From: Vibrio campbellii CAIM 519 = NBRC 15631 = ATCC 25920
Lineage (GTDB): Bacteria; Pseudomonadota; Gammaproteobacteria; Enterobacterales; Vibrionaceae
Reading direction: 5' to 3'
NCBI RefSeq assembly: GCF_002163755.1
Contig: NZ_CP015864.1
Coordinates: 124,001 to 188,000, forward strand
Length of the DNA stretch: 64,000 nt
Each line of letters starts with the position of its first letter. Position 1 is the stretch's first letter. Positions 43,052 through 52,641 of this stretch are shown in pieces. The position numbers and the translations under genes are program-made. The notes under the pieces are model-generated. The model did not search any database. It worked only from the letters and a program-made list of their open reading frames with translations, and was not told the DNA's origin.

Positions 43052-44650
43052 ATGGATAGGTTGCTAATAAAATCAGTAGCTTTTATTTTGTTTTTGTTTA
43101 GTGCTCTGGCCTTTGCTACAGAAGGAAAGTCATTAAAGCTTTATCGTAATACAGAGGTTGTTAAAAAAGAAATTATACATGTGCATAATGCTTTTGTAGA
43201 GAGTATTACGGAGGGAGAAATACCAGATACATTTAGGTTTAACGATATAGAAATTAAAAATATAACGGAGTTTACCTGGGAAATTACTAATAATACTCCA
43301 ATTCCGTCAAAGTACTTTCCTGTTAAATTAAAAAAATCAGACGGCCTTGAATTAGTAGTATCAAATGTTGAGGTTCCAGCCTTTGGCTCTGCTATTGTAA
43401 TTTTTGACCGAGCGGTGTCTGACGCTATGGAAGTGGCCTATCAAGGAAATTTATTTTTGCCGAGAGTTATTCTAGGCCCATATAACGTAGAAGATTGTAA
43501 TAGTCCTCAAGACTTATCTAAAACTTGCTATAGCTTTCCAGAGCCAGAGCAGAAAGAATCCATCAAAAACATGATTGCACTCATACATCAACTCAGTAAT
43601 ACAAGGCAATACTCTGAGCAGATAGAACAGTTTATGATAAATCGCTGCACAGGTCAGCCCTCTCGCTGTAGCAACTATAATGACAACCAATTGCCCTATG
43701 GATTAAGAAACTTACTTGCTTTTGGCGGGCAAGATCACAATTTAAAGTTGAAGGTTATGCGTAATCGCTATCGTTCTGAGGGAGTTGGAGGAGGTAGCAA
43801 TGTCATGCTTAATCAGTATCTAACGAATACTGGCGGATGGGCAGCTACGTGGCACTCTATACTAAACCCCTCTAATGTATATTCGGAGCGGTTCTATCGA
43901 ACCTGGTTTCATGAGATTGCTCACGCGCATGGTTTTAGTCACGCAAGTGGAATGACTTATGGATTCGCAGACTATTTTGCCGAAAATATTGTTCCGCAGC
44001 TCACAACTGAAGAAGAGCGTGAAACAATCAAGCCGTATAATCTTCCTAACGTCATCTTGGATTATTCTGTAGTATTTGGTGTCGATGAAAAGTCTAGTAA
44101 GATCCTACTAAAATTCTTAGGTAATGAAAGGAATCAAAGTGAAATCGATTTCCAAGTAATTACAGCATGCGAATGGGATAAAGAAATAGAAAATAATCAG
44201 GGTGAAATTTCAATTAAATACAGCTCCTTACCAAGCTGCCCCATCTTTATTCGGGCGTCTGAACTAGGGTCAGATAATTTTTCAACAGTAAAAATACCTC
44301 GTAGTCAGCTATCTAAATCACCAAGCTATGCTATCGGAGAAAAAAAGTTTACTCTTTTAAATAGCGAACTTCTTAACATTAAGGATAATGGCTGGGCTAT
44401 AAGAGATAAATGTCGCCTTCCAAAAACACATCTTGCAACTAAAAACGAGTATGAAGTTTTGTGGCACTACCTAAAGAACGAAGGGTTGTTGGAAAGCTTA
44501 GAGCGAAAGTACTTCTTATCTTCCGATGGTCCACGGTCATATTATATTTGGCAACTTAAATTTCTATCTACAGAGATGGGTAAGCATAAATATAGAATGC
44601 AAAATCATATGGGATCTAAACACGGTTTAGTTTGTGTGACACAAGTGTAG
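43052..44650 (+). CDS. Secreted metzincin-like metalloprotease
   Basis: A 532-residue secreted protein. Signal peptide 1-22 (ends AFA). H287-E-I-A-H-A-H-G-F-S-H297 fits the metzincin zinc motif HExxHxxGxxH, and SGM301 follows as a close Met. N-terminal about 130 residues form a beta-rich domain; a Cys-rich stretch precedes the catalytic part; the C-terminal about 200 residues are of unknown fold. It does not match the vibrio metalloproteases I know by heart; TagA/StcE (M66) is a possible distant relative. TTGGAG before ATG 43052 fixes the start. AT-rich, so probably acquired. Possible iron control by the Fur-like site. Confidence 0.7.
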   Translation: MDRLLIKSVAFILFLFSALAFATEGKSLKLYRNTEVVKKEIIHVHNAFVESITEGEIPDTFRFNDIEIKNITEFTWEITNNTPIPSKYFPVKLKKSDGLELVVSNVEVPAFGSAIVIFDRAVSDAMEVAYQGNLFLPRVILGPYNVEDCNSPQDLSKTCYSFPEPEQKESIKNMIALIHQLSNTRQYSEQIEQFMINRCTGQPSRCSNYNDNQLPYGLRNLLAFGGQDHNLKLKVMRNRYRSEGVGGGSNVMLNQYLTNTGGWAATWHSILNPSNVYSERFYRTWFHEIAHAHGFSHASGMTYGFADYFAENIVPQLTTEEERETIKPYNLPNVILDYSVVFGVDEKSSKILLKFLGNERNQSEIDFQVITACEWDKEIENNQGEISIKYSSLPSCPIFIRASELGSDNFSTVKIPRSQLSKSPSYAIGEKKFTLLNSELLNIKDNGWAIRDKCRLPKTHLATKNEYEVLWHYLKNEGLLESLERKYFLSSDGPRSYYIWQLKFLSTEMGKHKYRMQNHMGSKHGLVCVTQV

Positions 44651-44658
44651 ATTAATTA

Positions 44659-44698
44659 AATTAGCTCTTTAAGAAACATTTTCAAAAGAGCTAATTTT
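44659..44698. terminator. Terminator after the metzincin gene
   Basis: AATTAGCTCTTT...AAAGAGCTAATT, twelve perfect pairs, followed by T residues. It faces the ABC exporter operon on the other strand too. Confidence 0.8.
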
Positions 44699-44765
44699 AG
44701 ATATTCTCACGCTGGTAGAATAAAGTTAATCAAATTTTGATATTTCATTTCAAATCACCCCCTGT

Positions 44766-45866
44766 TTAATCGAGAGACTTCTTGAAGCGAAGTGAAGCAA
44801 CAAAGAGACCGATAACCGTAAACCCAAGCAACCAAAGTGTATCTCGCCATAGCTCCATTAAGTCTGCACCGCGCAGCACGACACCACGAATAATGCGCAT
44901 AAAATGAGTGGCAGGCAGGGCTTCTGATATCAATTGTGCCGCGATGGGCATCCCTTCATAAGGGAACATAAATCCGGACAGAAGAATCGACGGCAAAAGA
45001 ATAAACACCGTCATCTGCATGGCCTGAAGCTGTGTCGTCGCAATGGTGGATATCACCAAACCTAAAGTTAAACTCGCGGCGATGAATAACAGCGTGCCAA
45101 ACAATATCTGACTAATGGCGCCGTTTATCGGTACATCAAATATCCAGTGACCCAAACCGAGAATGATGAAAACTTGAATCAAACCTACGAAGATGTAAGG
45201 AATGATCTTTGCCACCATCAGCTCGATAGAGTGGATTGGTGTGGTAATCAGTAACTCTAGATTGCCACGCTCCCGTTCTCGAACAATGGCAGCACTAGTG
45301 AACAAGATCATCGTCATGGTTAGAATCACGCCCAACAAACCGGGGACAATGTTCACCGCCGAGCGCCGACTCGGGTTGTAATACAGCGCAACTTCAAAGG
45401 TTTTGGTCGGTGCAGGGCGTATCTCAAAATCAAAATCCGTTAACGGCATGGTTTGTAGTGAGAGAATCGCTGAGCTGATAATGGTGTCGGAACCATCCAC
45501 AATCCACTGACCAAGCTCTCTACCTTGCACCATACGCTGGGTTAGATCGCTAGGCAGAATCAAAGCCGCACGAACGATACCATCTTGAATGGCTTGTTCT
45601 GCTTGCTCCGCGGTAGCGAAGGTTTCGACCACATCGACCACTTGCGTGACTTTGACGGACTCGGTGATCACACGCCCAGCAGTACTGCCACTTTGATCGA
45701 CGACGCCAACGGGAATGTTGCGAATATCGGTATTAATGGCAAAGCCGAACAGCAGGAGCTGAATCAACGGGATCATCACGACCATGCCAAAGGTAATGCG
45801 GTCACGTGAAAGCTGACGGATCTCTTTGATCATTACCGCTTTCATACGGGCGATAGATTTCATCAT
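44766..45866 (-). CDS. ABC-2 type exporter permease, YbhR/YhhJ-like
   Basis: A 366-residue inner-membrane permease with one N-terminal helix, a large periplasmic domain (about 45-170) and five C-terminal helices, as in ABC-2 exporters of the YbhFSR/YhhJ type. The start overlaps the ATPase stop (ATGA). Together with the ATPase and HlyD-like protein it forms a drug or cation exporter. Only one permease is present, where YbhFSR has two, so it probably works as a homodimer. Confidence 0.88.
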   Translation of the reverse strand: MMKSIARMKAVMIKEIRQLSRDRITFGMVVMIPLIQLLLFGFAINTDIRNIPVGVVDQSGSTAGRVITESVKVTQVVDVVETFATAEQAEQAIQDGIVRAALILPSDLTQRMVQGRELGQWIVDGSDTIISSAILSLQTMPLTDFDFEIRPAPTKTFEVALYYNPSRRSAVNIVPGLLGVILTMTMILFTSAAIVRERERGNLELLITTPIHSIELMVAKIIPYIFVGLIQVFIILGLGHWIFDVPINGAISQILFGTLLFIAASLTLGLVISTIATTQLQAMQMTVFILLPSILLSGFMFPYEGMPIAAQLISEALPATHFMRIIRGVVLRGADLMELWRDTLWLLGFTVIGLFVASLRFKKSLD

Positions 45867-46789
45867 TGGCGACCTTCCCCCGTAACGCTGACAAACACAT
45901 CTTCTAAGCTCGGGCGAGCAATGTTCATCTCGCAGCCCTCAAGCTCAGGAAAGGTTTGGGTTAACCATTCGATCGGTTGTTCGATGTGCTGGTGGATTAA
46001 AATGCGTAAGCGAATGCCGAGCTGTGCGGCTGAGCGTACCTCTTTGCGCTGAATGACTTTCTCTTTTAGCTCGCGTAAGTTATCCGCTTTGACTTCGACG
46101 ATGTTAACGCCCATTTGCGCCATGAGTTCTTCTGGCTCACCATCGGCGCGAATTTCGCCCGCTTCCATAATAGCCAGACGATGACAGCGCTCTGCTTCAT
46201 CCATGTAGTGCGTTGTGACCAAAATCGTCGTGCCTTGGTCAGAGAGATCAAACAACTGCTCCCAGAAATCGCGTCGGTTCTCTGGGTCAACCGCAGATGT
46301 GGGCTCATCGAGAAACAACAGTTCTGGTTTGTGCATGGTGGCTGCGGCGAGAGACAAGCGTTGTTTCTGCCCGCCACTCATTCCGCCTACGCGCTGTTTG
46401 CGTAGTTGGTCGAGACCGTAGGTGGCTAGTTGTTCTTCGATGCGAGCTTTTAGGGCCTTGGTTTCCATACCAAAGATTTGTCCAATAAACTCAAGATTCT
46501 CTTGAACCGTCAGGTCATCATAGAGGGAGAACTTTTGTGTCATGTAGCCAATCTTAAGGCGCAGCAATTCCGATTGTTTTGGGATCTCTAGCCCGAGTAC
46601 ATCAACATTGCCCTCACTTGGGCTGAGTAGGCCTGTTAACACACGAATGGTTGTCGATTTACCGCAGCCGTTGGGGCCAAGAAAACCATAAATACTGCCT
46701 TTGGGCACATTAAGCGTGATGTTGTTGATGGCGGTGAAGTCACCAAACTTTTTCACTACATTTTCAGCTTGAATCGCGTATTCGGTCAT
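45863..46789 (-). CDS. ABC exporter ATPase, YbhF-like single domain
   Basis: A 308-residue ATPase: Walker A GPNGCGKST (about 36-44), signature MSGGQKQRL, Walker B LLFLDEPTSAVD, and His in VTTHYMDEAERC. A C-terminal extension of about 80 residues is like that of drug-exporter ATPases. E. coli YbhF has two such domains, this has one. SD GGAG overlaps the end of the adaptor gene. Middle gene of the operon. Confidence 0.9.
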   Translation of the reverse strand: MTEYAIQAENVVKKFGDFTAINNITLNVPKGSIYGFLGPNGCGKSTTIRVLTGLLSPSEGNVDVLGLEIPKQSELLRLKIGYMTQKFSLYDDLTVQENLEFIGQIFGMETKALKARIEEQLATYGLDQLRKQRVGGMSGGQKQRLSLAAATMHKPELLFLDEPTSAVDPENRRDFWEQLFDLSDQGTTILVTTHYMDEAERCHRLAIMEAGEIRADGEPEELMAQMGVNIVEVKADNLRELKEKVIQRKEVRSAAQLGIRLRILIHQHIEQPIEWLTQTFPELEGCEMNIARPSLEDVFVSVTGEGRQ

Positions 46790-46793
46790 TGGC

Positions 46794-47744
46794 TTACTCC
46801 ACCAAATCCACTTGCGCTGGGATACCTGAAGGCAAGGATTGTGCGGAGTCTTGTAGGTCGACTTCTGCTAGGTACATCAAACGCGAGCGTTCTTCCTCGG
46901 TGAGCGCGAAATAAGGTGTGAATGAAGGCTCAGTCGCTACCCAACGAACGGTGCCGCTATATGGTTGCTCAACACCATCTACATGCACGTTAACCGTTTT
47001 ACCCGGCACAAAGTCGACTCGATAGTTAGCAGGAACATAAACACGAGCGTATGGGACGCGGCTGGCTTGTATTACAGCAACCACGCTATTGATAGGGACG
47101 CGTTCGCCAAGGTTAAACGGTAGGCTATCTAACAAGCCATCTCGCGTGGCGGTGATGGTGAGTTCTGCCAGTTTCTGGTCTTGCAATGCTACATCAGCTT
47201 TTGCTGCCATGAGTGCGGCTTTCGCTTGTTCAATATCTTCAGGGCGAGAGCCAGCGGTCAGTTTGCTGAACTCTTCTTGTGAGGAGTCTAGCTCTGCACG
47301 GGCAGAATCTCTGGCTGCTAAAGCGGTGTCTTTTTCTGATTGGCTGATGAGCTTTTTACGAACTAATTCCGCTTTACGTTGGTAGTTCTTTTGTGCTTCA
47401 ACCAATTTAGCTTCCGCTCTGGCAACACGTGCTTGTGCTGCGGCAATGTCTTCTGGTCGCTCACCATTGGTCAATTTCAAAAGATAAGCGTCAGCCTTTG
47501 CTTGTTCGGCTACGGCGTGAGCTAAAACGGCTCCTTGGTTCTTTGTATCGAGCTGAACCAACACTTCTCCTTCGGTGACTTGGCTGCCTTCCTTGATGGG
47601 TAGGGCTCGAATTATCTCGCTAGAGGTTGCAGTAAAGGTTACGCGGTCACGCTCTAGTGTGCCAAGGGCTTGCTGTCCGTCATCTTTGGAACAGGCAGTT
47701 AAAAGAGTCAGGGCTAAGGTGCCAAGAATGATTCGCTTCATCAT
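46794..47744 (-). CDS. HlyD-family periplasmic adaptor, YbhG-like
   Basis: A 316-residue lipoprotein-like adaptor: the N-terminus has a lipobox (LTACSK, Cys about residue 18), then the biotinyl-lipoyl domain and a long coiled coil (about 75-185) rich in Ala, Glu and Lys with two repeated GxRPEDI motifs. A beta-barrel follows. It connects the ABC exporter with an outer-membrane channel. AGAGGAAG precedes the ATG. First gene of the operon; no TetR regulator is adjacent. Confidence 0.88.
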   Translation of the reverse strand: MMKRIILGTLALTLLTACSKDDGQQALGTLERDRVTFTATSSEIIRALPIKEGSQVTEGEVLVQLDTKNQGAVLAHAVAEQAKADAYLLKLTNGERPEDIAAAQARVARAEAKLVEAQKNYQRKAELVRKKLISQSEKDTALAARDSARAELDSSQEEFSKLTAGSRPEDIEQAKAALMAAKADVALQDQKLAELTITATRDGLLDSLPFNLGERVPINSVVAVIQASRVPYARVYVPANYRVDFVPGKTVNVHVDGVEQPYSGTVRWVATEPSFTPYFALTEEERSRLMYLAEVDLQDSAQSLPSGIPAQVDLVE

Positions 47745-48038
47745 GCGACGCTTCCTCTAAGAAGGTGAGCTCGAGTTCGTATCAAGCCATAGAAGAGTGT
47801 GGGACTGCATTCAGTGTAACGTGAGTCAGTTTTGTCCGGCTAGGAAGTTAATTCCTTCAATATTCATCAATTGATTAATTATTGAAACTGGCCTCACTCT
47901 TGAATGCGTCTCTAAGAATATTCTCATTCAAATATAGTGGGTTACCGTGATGATGGTGGGATTAGGAAAGATAAATTGAAGAATCGAGACAAGGATCAGG
48001 TTTACCGTGCACACGTAAAGAAACGGCTAGATAAAGTA
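47745..48038. other. Gene-free gap before the ABC exporter operon
   Basis: No convincing ORF. The plus-strand frame at 47937-48218 lacks a ribosome binding site and runs through the terminator. The exporter promoter should be near 47760-47900 on the minus strand. Confidence 0.4.
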
Positions 48039-48063
48039 AAGCCCGATGCTGAACATCGGGCTT
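48039..48063 (-). terminator. Terminator after the RpiR gene
   Basis: AAGCCCGATG-ctgaa-CATCGGGCTT, ten perfect pairs, followed on the minus strand by TACTTTATC, a weak T-run. Confidence 0.7.
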
Positions 48064-48113
48064 CATTGTTTGAGTTTTATAGCCAAGACTTAAGGCATCT
48101 AAATCACGTTGGT

Positions 48114-48977
48114 TTAATCACCAAGAGGCTGTCTTTCCAAACCGCCACGATAAGAGTCGAGGGCAACTTTGAGTCGGCGAAGTTTATCGCGCGAGCGTCG
48201 CTTATGATTAACGGCTAATGCCATCGAAAGTACATCAACCAAAGCCAACATCGCGTAGCGAGAAGCGGATGGCTTGTAGATGAAGTCCGTCTCTTGGTGC
48301 TCAATAGACAGAACCAAATCGGCTTGCTCAGTCAAAGGCGTGTCTTTCGGAGTAATCACAATAACTTTCACGCCGTACTGCTTAGCTAATTGCGCGGTTT
48401 CTATAATGGCAGGGGTATAGCCAGTGGCTGAGATCATCACCAACACATCATTCGCGTCTGCCGTCGCTGCAATCATGCGCGATAACAAGCCATCGTTGTA
48501 CGCCACAACAGGGTAACCCAGACGGAATAAGCGATGCTGCATCTCCTGTGCTGCAATGGTTGAGCCGCCACCCATACCAATACAGATCACTTGTCTTGCG
48601 CTGTGCAGCCAATTCACAGCAGTGTCGATATCTTCTTCAACAATCAAACTGCGGTTTACATCAAGGGATTGCTTGATCGATTCATAAATGCCTTGGTAGC
48701 CACTTTGGTCAGGCGGCTCAAGGATGAATCGTTGCCCAACCGTTAAGGTTTGTGCCAGTTTGATCTTCATATCACGTACGTTTTTGCAGCCAACAGCTTT
48801 GGCAAAACGGGTGATAGTGGCTTCACTCACTTCTGCGCTTTGTGCCAGTTCAGTAATGCTGGCATTGGCGGCAGTTTGAATGTCGTCCATGATCAACTTC
48901 GCGACCTTTTTTTCGGCATCGCGCAGCGCACTGAAACGTTCAGTGATTTGAGAGATAATATCGACTTCTAAACTCAA
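48114..48977 (-). CDS. RpiR-family regulator with SIS domain
   Basis: A 287-residue regulator: N-terminal RpiR helix-turn-helix (ITELAQSAEVSEATITRFAKAVG, about 40-62) and a C-terminal SIS sugar-phosphate-binding domain (about 125-255: VICIGMGGGSTIAAQEMQHRL). It probably senses KDPG or an aminosugar intermediate and controls the divergent catabolic genes. The start is TTG, preceded by AGGAACACAGC; no ATG occurs before the helix-turn-helix. It lies downstream of the PLP enzyme gene on the same strand. Confidence 0.88.
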   Translation of the reverse strand: MSLEVDIISQITERFSALRDAEKKVAKLIMDDIQTAANASITELAQSAEVSEATITRFAKAVGCKNVRDMKIKLAQTLTVGQRFILEPPDQSGYQGIYESIKQSLDVNRSLIVEEDIDTAVNWLHSARQVICIGMGGGSTIAAQEMQHRLFRLGYPVVAYNDGLLSRMIAATADANDVLVMISATGYTPAIIETAQLAKQYGVKVIVITPKDTPLTEQADLVLSIEHQETDFIYKPSASRYAMLALVDVLSMALAVNHKRRSRDKLRRLKVALDSYRGGLERQPLGD

Positions 48978-49066
48978 GCTGTGTTCCTATCTATTGCATG
49001 GAGACGATTTTGCCGCCTCCACTGGTTTGGCATGAAGTATAACGAAAAGCCTCACTAAGCTCATCA

Positions 49067-50338
49067 TCAGAAACGGGTTTTCACCCAATGAGTGACTTGA
49101 TACTCATCATCACAAACTGCCACTGCACGCCACTTATCAAACGTTAAACATGGATGAGAGGTTGAGAAGGCAATCATATCACCCACTTGAAGGTCGCTGT
49201 TTGCGTCTACTTCGATGAACGCATGCTGATCCATTACCGCGGTCGTTACCGCACTTTCAATAGAGATTGACTCACCATCGCGGTATGCGCGCTCAGGGAT
49301 TGGCAATCCAGCATCAAACGCCACGTCACGTTTACCGAAGCCGGCAACTAGCTTGGTTGGCTCAGGGCGAGAAATCACATAAGCCCAAAGCTCTAGTGCT
49401 GATTCCAGATCACCACCTAAGTCACACGCGGCACCTTGGTTGTTTTCAGCGCGCTGCATGACTTTGTTTTGTGCGTCTAGGTAAATGCCTGTGTCATGAA
49501 TTGCGTAGCAACCTGGGCGAATGATGGCGTCAAAATCTTCTAGGTTGGCAAAGCATTCAGAAACTACGTCATACCAAGCAGAGCCGGCGCCTGTGACCAG
49601 AGGTTTAGACTCAATCAACTTGTCGTTTTGTAGTTGGGCTGCGATTTCTAATGTGGTGTTGAGGAAGTCACGGATGTCCTGCTCAGCATTGTCACCATGA
49701 ATGACACCTTCGTAGACCTCGATACCTTTGAGCGTAAGGTGAGGTTGCTCGTGGATGAGTGTGGCTAGCTCAACCACATCTTGTTGGTTTCGGCATCCAC
49801 AGCGACCGCCCTGGACTCCAAACTCAATCAGTACATTAAGAGGCAATTGATGTTCAGCAAACGCACGCTCTAGCGCTTTGACGTTTCGGCTTGAGTCCAC
49901 ACAGCAATAGAAGTTGATTCCATGGGTTTCAATCAAGTTGGCGATGATGGTCATGTTTGCGCGCCCGACTAGTTGGTTCGCCATGATGATGTTTTTCGCT
50001 CCGCCTAGCGCCGCAATCTCTGCCTGAGCCGGCGTTGCGACGGTAATGCCCCAAGCGCCGTTTTCTAATTGCTGCTGGAAGAAAGCGGGAGTCATGGTGG
50101 TTTTACCGTGCGGTGACAACTTCACTTTGTGCTGATTGGCGAAACGCTGCATCCAATCGAGGTTATTCTTCAATGAAGAAGATTTGATCACCGCTGCGGG
50201 CAGTGTGATCTCTTCATGGATCAAACTGTGTAACCCATCGGAATTGCACGCAACAGGTTGAGCCTTTTCTCCGTAACCTGGCGTGGTAACACACTCATTA
50301 TGATAGTTTTTATCACACTTTTGGCGATTGTCTTTCAT
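49067..50338 (-). CDS. DSD1-type PLP enzyme, putative D-glucosaminate dehydratase
   Basis: A 423-residue fold-III PLP enzyme of the D-threonine aldolase/D-serine dehydratase (DSD1) family. The PLP lysine is in LSPHGKTTMTP (about residue 79). The C-terminal zinc site has HPC in TSHPCLTFDKW. Family members act on D-configured hydroxy amino acids. D-glucosaminate is a D-2-amino-3-hydroxy acid, and the genes for N-acyl-D-amino-acid deacylase, KdgK and Eda are adjacent, so dehydration of D-glucosaminate to 2-keto-3-deoxygluconate is the likely reaction. It has an N-terminal extension of about 40 residues. The substrate is inference from context; annotation as a plain amino acid deaminase is also possible. 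Confidence 0.8.
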   Translation of the reverse strand: MKDNRQKCDKNYHNECVTTPGYGEKAQPVACNSDGLHSLIHEEITLPAAVIKSSSLKNNLDWMQRFANQHKVKLSPHGKTTMTPAFFQQQLENGAWGITVATPAQAEIAALGGAKNIIMANQLVGRANMTIIANLIETHGINFYCCVDSSRNVKALERAFAEHQLPLNVLIEFGVQGGRCGCRNQQDVVELATLIHEQPHLTLKGIEVYEGVIHGDNAEQDIRDFLNTTLEIAAQLQNDKLIESKPLVTGAGSAWYDVVSECFANLEDFDAIIRPGCYAIHDTGIYLDAQNKVMQRAENNQGAACDLGGDLESALELWAYVISRPEPTKLVAGFGKRDVAFDAGLPIPERAYRDGESISIESAVTTAVMDQHAFIEVDANSDLQVGDMIAFSTSHPCLTFDKWRAVAVCDDEYQVTHWVKTRF

Positions 50339-50517
50339 GGCGCACCTACTTCTAACACGGTCTAAGTGATTGATATTAATTGTTTGTTGCTAACTACCAT
50401 AAATAATATGTAAGAAAGTATCAAACAAGTCTGGGTTTTTTGTGTGTTTCTTCACTGTTTAAATTTCAAGAATTATTAAGATGGAATCATGTTAACGACG
50501 GACGGAGAGAGTGAAGT

Positions 50518-51963
50518 ATGTTGTTCGATACCATTATCAAAAGCGTAGAGGTATTTGACGGTACGGGTTCAGCACCATTCATTGCTGATGTTGCGATTCG
50601 TCAAGATCGTATCGAGCAAGTAGGGCAGCTAGACGAGCTTTCTGCAAAGAAGGTTATCAACGGTCAGGGTTTTGCGTTGGCTCCGGGATTTATTGATGTG
50701 CACACGCACGATGACACCAATGTGATTCGTTACCCTGACTGCTTGCCAAAGATCAGCCAAGGCGTGACAACGGTAATCGTAGGCAATTGCGGAATTAGCG
50801 CGAGCCCTGCGGTACTCAGTGATACTCCGCCAGACCCAATGAACCTATTGGGCAAGCAGGAAGACTTCAAATACCCAACTTTTGCGGAGTATGCGAAGGC
50901 GGTACAAGCGGCGGGCCCTGCGGTCAACGTTGCTGCGTTAGTTGGTCACACAACTCTACGTAACAACGTGATGGACGACTTACTGCGCACGGCTACCGAT
51001 GAAGAAATCGAGCAAATGCGCCAAACACTGGCACAAGCGATGGAAGAGGGCGCATTGGGTTTGAGCTCGGGTCTTGCTTATGCGAGTGCCAAGCAAGCCA
51101 ACGCGGATGAAGTGATGCGCCTAGCGGAAATTCTCGGTCATCACGGTGGTATCTACACCACGCACATGCGCACTGAGTTTGAAGAAATCATCAGCGCAAT
51201 GGAAGAAGCCTTTGAAACTGGGCAGTACGCCAAAGTGCCCGTGGTGATTTCTCACCTTAAATGCGCTGGTGCAGGTAACTGGGGACGTACGGTAGAAGTG
51301 CTGGATTTGATGGATAAGGTTTCTGAGCATCAAGACGTGTCTTGCGATTGCTACCCATATTCTGCAAGTTCTTCAACGCTGGATTTAAAACAGGTGACGG
51401 ATGAAATCGACATCTTCATCACTTGGTCTGAAAGTAAACCTGAACACGCTGGCAAGATGCTGAAAGACATTGCTGATGAGATGCAACTGCCTCTTATGGA
51501 AACGGCGAAAGCGTTGCAACCTGCGGGCGCGGTTTATCACTGCATGGATGAAAACGACGTCAAACGTGTCCTTAAGTATAAGTTGACCATGGTGGGCTCG
51601 GATGGATTACCAAATGACCCGCATCCACATCCACGTTTGTGGGGCACGTTCCCGAAAGTCTTGGGGCATTACTGCCGTGAAGAACAGCTTTTCCCATTGG
51701 CAGAAGCGATTCACAAGATGACGGGGATGTCAGCAACACGCTACCAACTGAAAGATCGTGGGGAAATAAAAACAGGTGCTTACGCGGACTTGGTTTTATT
51801 TAACCCAAATACAATTAAAGATACAGCAACGTTCGAAAATCCAATTTCTGTCGCGCAAGGTATTGAATCTGTATTTGTAAATGGCGAGCTATCTTATTTA
51901 AAAGATAAAGTCACCGAAAATAGAAATGGCGTATTTATTTATCGAAAAAATACCCATCAATAA
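50518..51963 (+). CDS. N-acyl-D-amino-acid deacylase, putative N-acetylglucosaminate deacetylase
   Basis: A 481-residue amidohydrolase-superfamily D-aminoacylase. Metal site motifs are HTHDD (about 62-66), the bridging Cys region GNCGIS, SHLKCAG, and GSDGLPNDPHPHPR with the catalytic Asp. There is no signal peptide, so it is cytoplasmic. N-acetyl-D-glucosaminate is an N-acyl-D-amino acid, and removal of its acetyl group gives D-glucosaminate for the divergent PLP enzyme. First gene of the plus-strand operon, divergent from the PLP/RpiR pair with 179 bases between. GGAGAGAGTGAAGT precedes the ATG. Confidence 0.85.
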   Translation: MLFDTIIKSVEVFDGTGSAPFIADVAIRQDRIEQVGQLDELSAKKVINGQGFALAPGFIDVHTHDDTNVIRYPDCLPKISQGVTTVIVGNCGISASPAVLSDTPPDPMNLLGKQEDFKYPTFAEYAKAVQAAGPAVNVAALVGHTTLRNNVMDDLLRTATDEEIEQMRQTLAQAMEEGALGLSSGLAYASAKQANADEVMRLAEILGHHGGIYTTHMRTEFEEIISAMEEAFETGQYAKVPVVISHLKCAGAGNWGRTVEVLDLMDKVSEHQDVSCDCYPYSASSSTLDLKQVTDEIDIFITWSESKPEHAGKMLKDIADEMQLPLMETAKALQPAGAVYHCMDENDVKRVLKYKLTMVGSDGLPNDPHPHPRLWGTFPKVLGHYCREEQLFPLAEAIHKMTGMSATRYQLKDRGEIKTGAYADLVLFNPNTIKDTATFENPISVAQGIESVFVNGELSYLKDKVTENRNGVFIYRKNTHQ

Positions 51964-52014
51964 CTTATTAAATAAATTAATTTTATAGATTAAGCATTAT
52001 CACTGGAGAATATT

Positions 52015-52407
52015 ATGTCAATTAAACGTTATGGTGTAGAAGGCGGCGTAGGTACTGGCGGTCAACATTTACCATTTGCACGAGCAACGGAAGCGGGCGG
52101 CTTCTTATACGTATCGGGTCAAACACCAATGACTGACGGCGAAGTGGTAGAAGGCGGTATCGTTGACCAGTCTCGCCTAGCGATTCAAAACTGTGTTGAT
52201 ATCATGGAGGAAGCAGGCTACACGCTAGCTGACGTGGTACACGTAAAAGTGGTACTAACGGATTCTCGTTACTTCCAATCGTTCAATAAAGTGTTCAGAG
52301 AGTTCTTTGGTGATCACCCACCTGCACGTATTTGCATGGTGTGTGACCTCGTGGTGGACGTGAAAGTTGAAGTCGATGTGACTTGCTACCGCGAAGATCG
52401 CCGATAG
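52015..52407 (+). CDS. Rid-family enamine/imine deaminase
   Basis: A 130-residue RidA-fold protein (YjgF/YER057c). It hydrolyses reactive enamines and imines released by PLP dehydratases. The key Arg is in PPARICMV (about residue 103). CTGGAGAATATT precedes the ATG. It would remove the 2-imino intermediate after dehydration of D-glucosaminate. It lies 51 bases downstream of the deacylase gene. A second Rid gene is at the end of the cluster. Confidence 0.9.
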   Translation: MSIKRYGVEGGVGTGGQHLPFARATEAGGFLYVSGQTPMTDGEVVEGGIVDQSRLAIQNCVDIMEEAGYTLADVVHVKVVLTDSRYFQSFNKVFREFFGDHPPARICMVCDLVVDVKVEVDVTCYREDRR

Positions 52408-52641
52408 AAATCACACTTTGCCTAATTAAATAAAATAGAGTGCCGGAAATAATTACTTTCCTGTTATTATCTTTTTGGCACTCTCACTCCCTACATAAAT
52501 ATAATTTCATAAAGCAGTAGTGCCTAATATATTTAGCAAATACTATAAAAATAAAATTAGATAATTTCTGGAATAAAATCTAATACTTGCTGCTGGAATT
52601 ATATCAATCTGAAAGATGGATTTTGATATGAGAGGTGTTCA

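Noticed and set aside
47937..48218. 93-residue plus-strand ORF
   Set aside because: It runs through a perfect terminator hairpin and the end of the RpiR gene and has no binding site.
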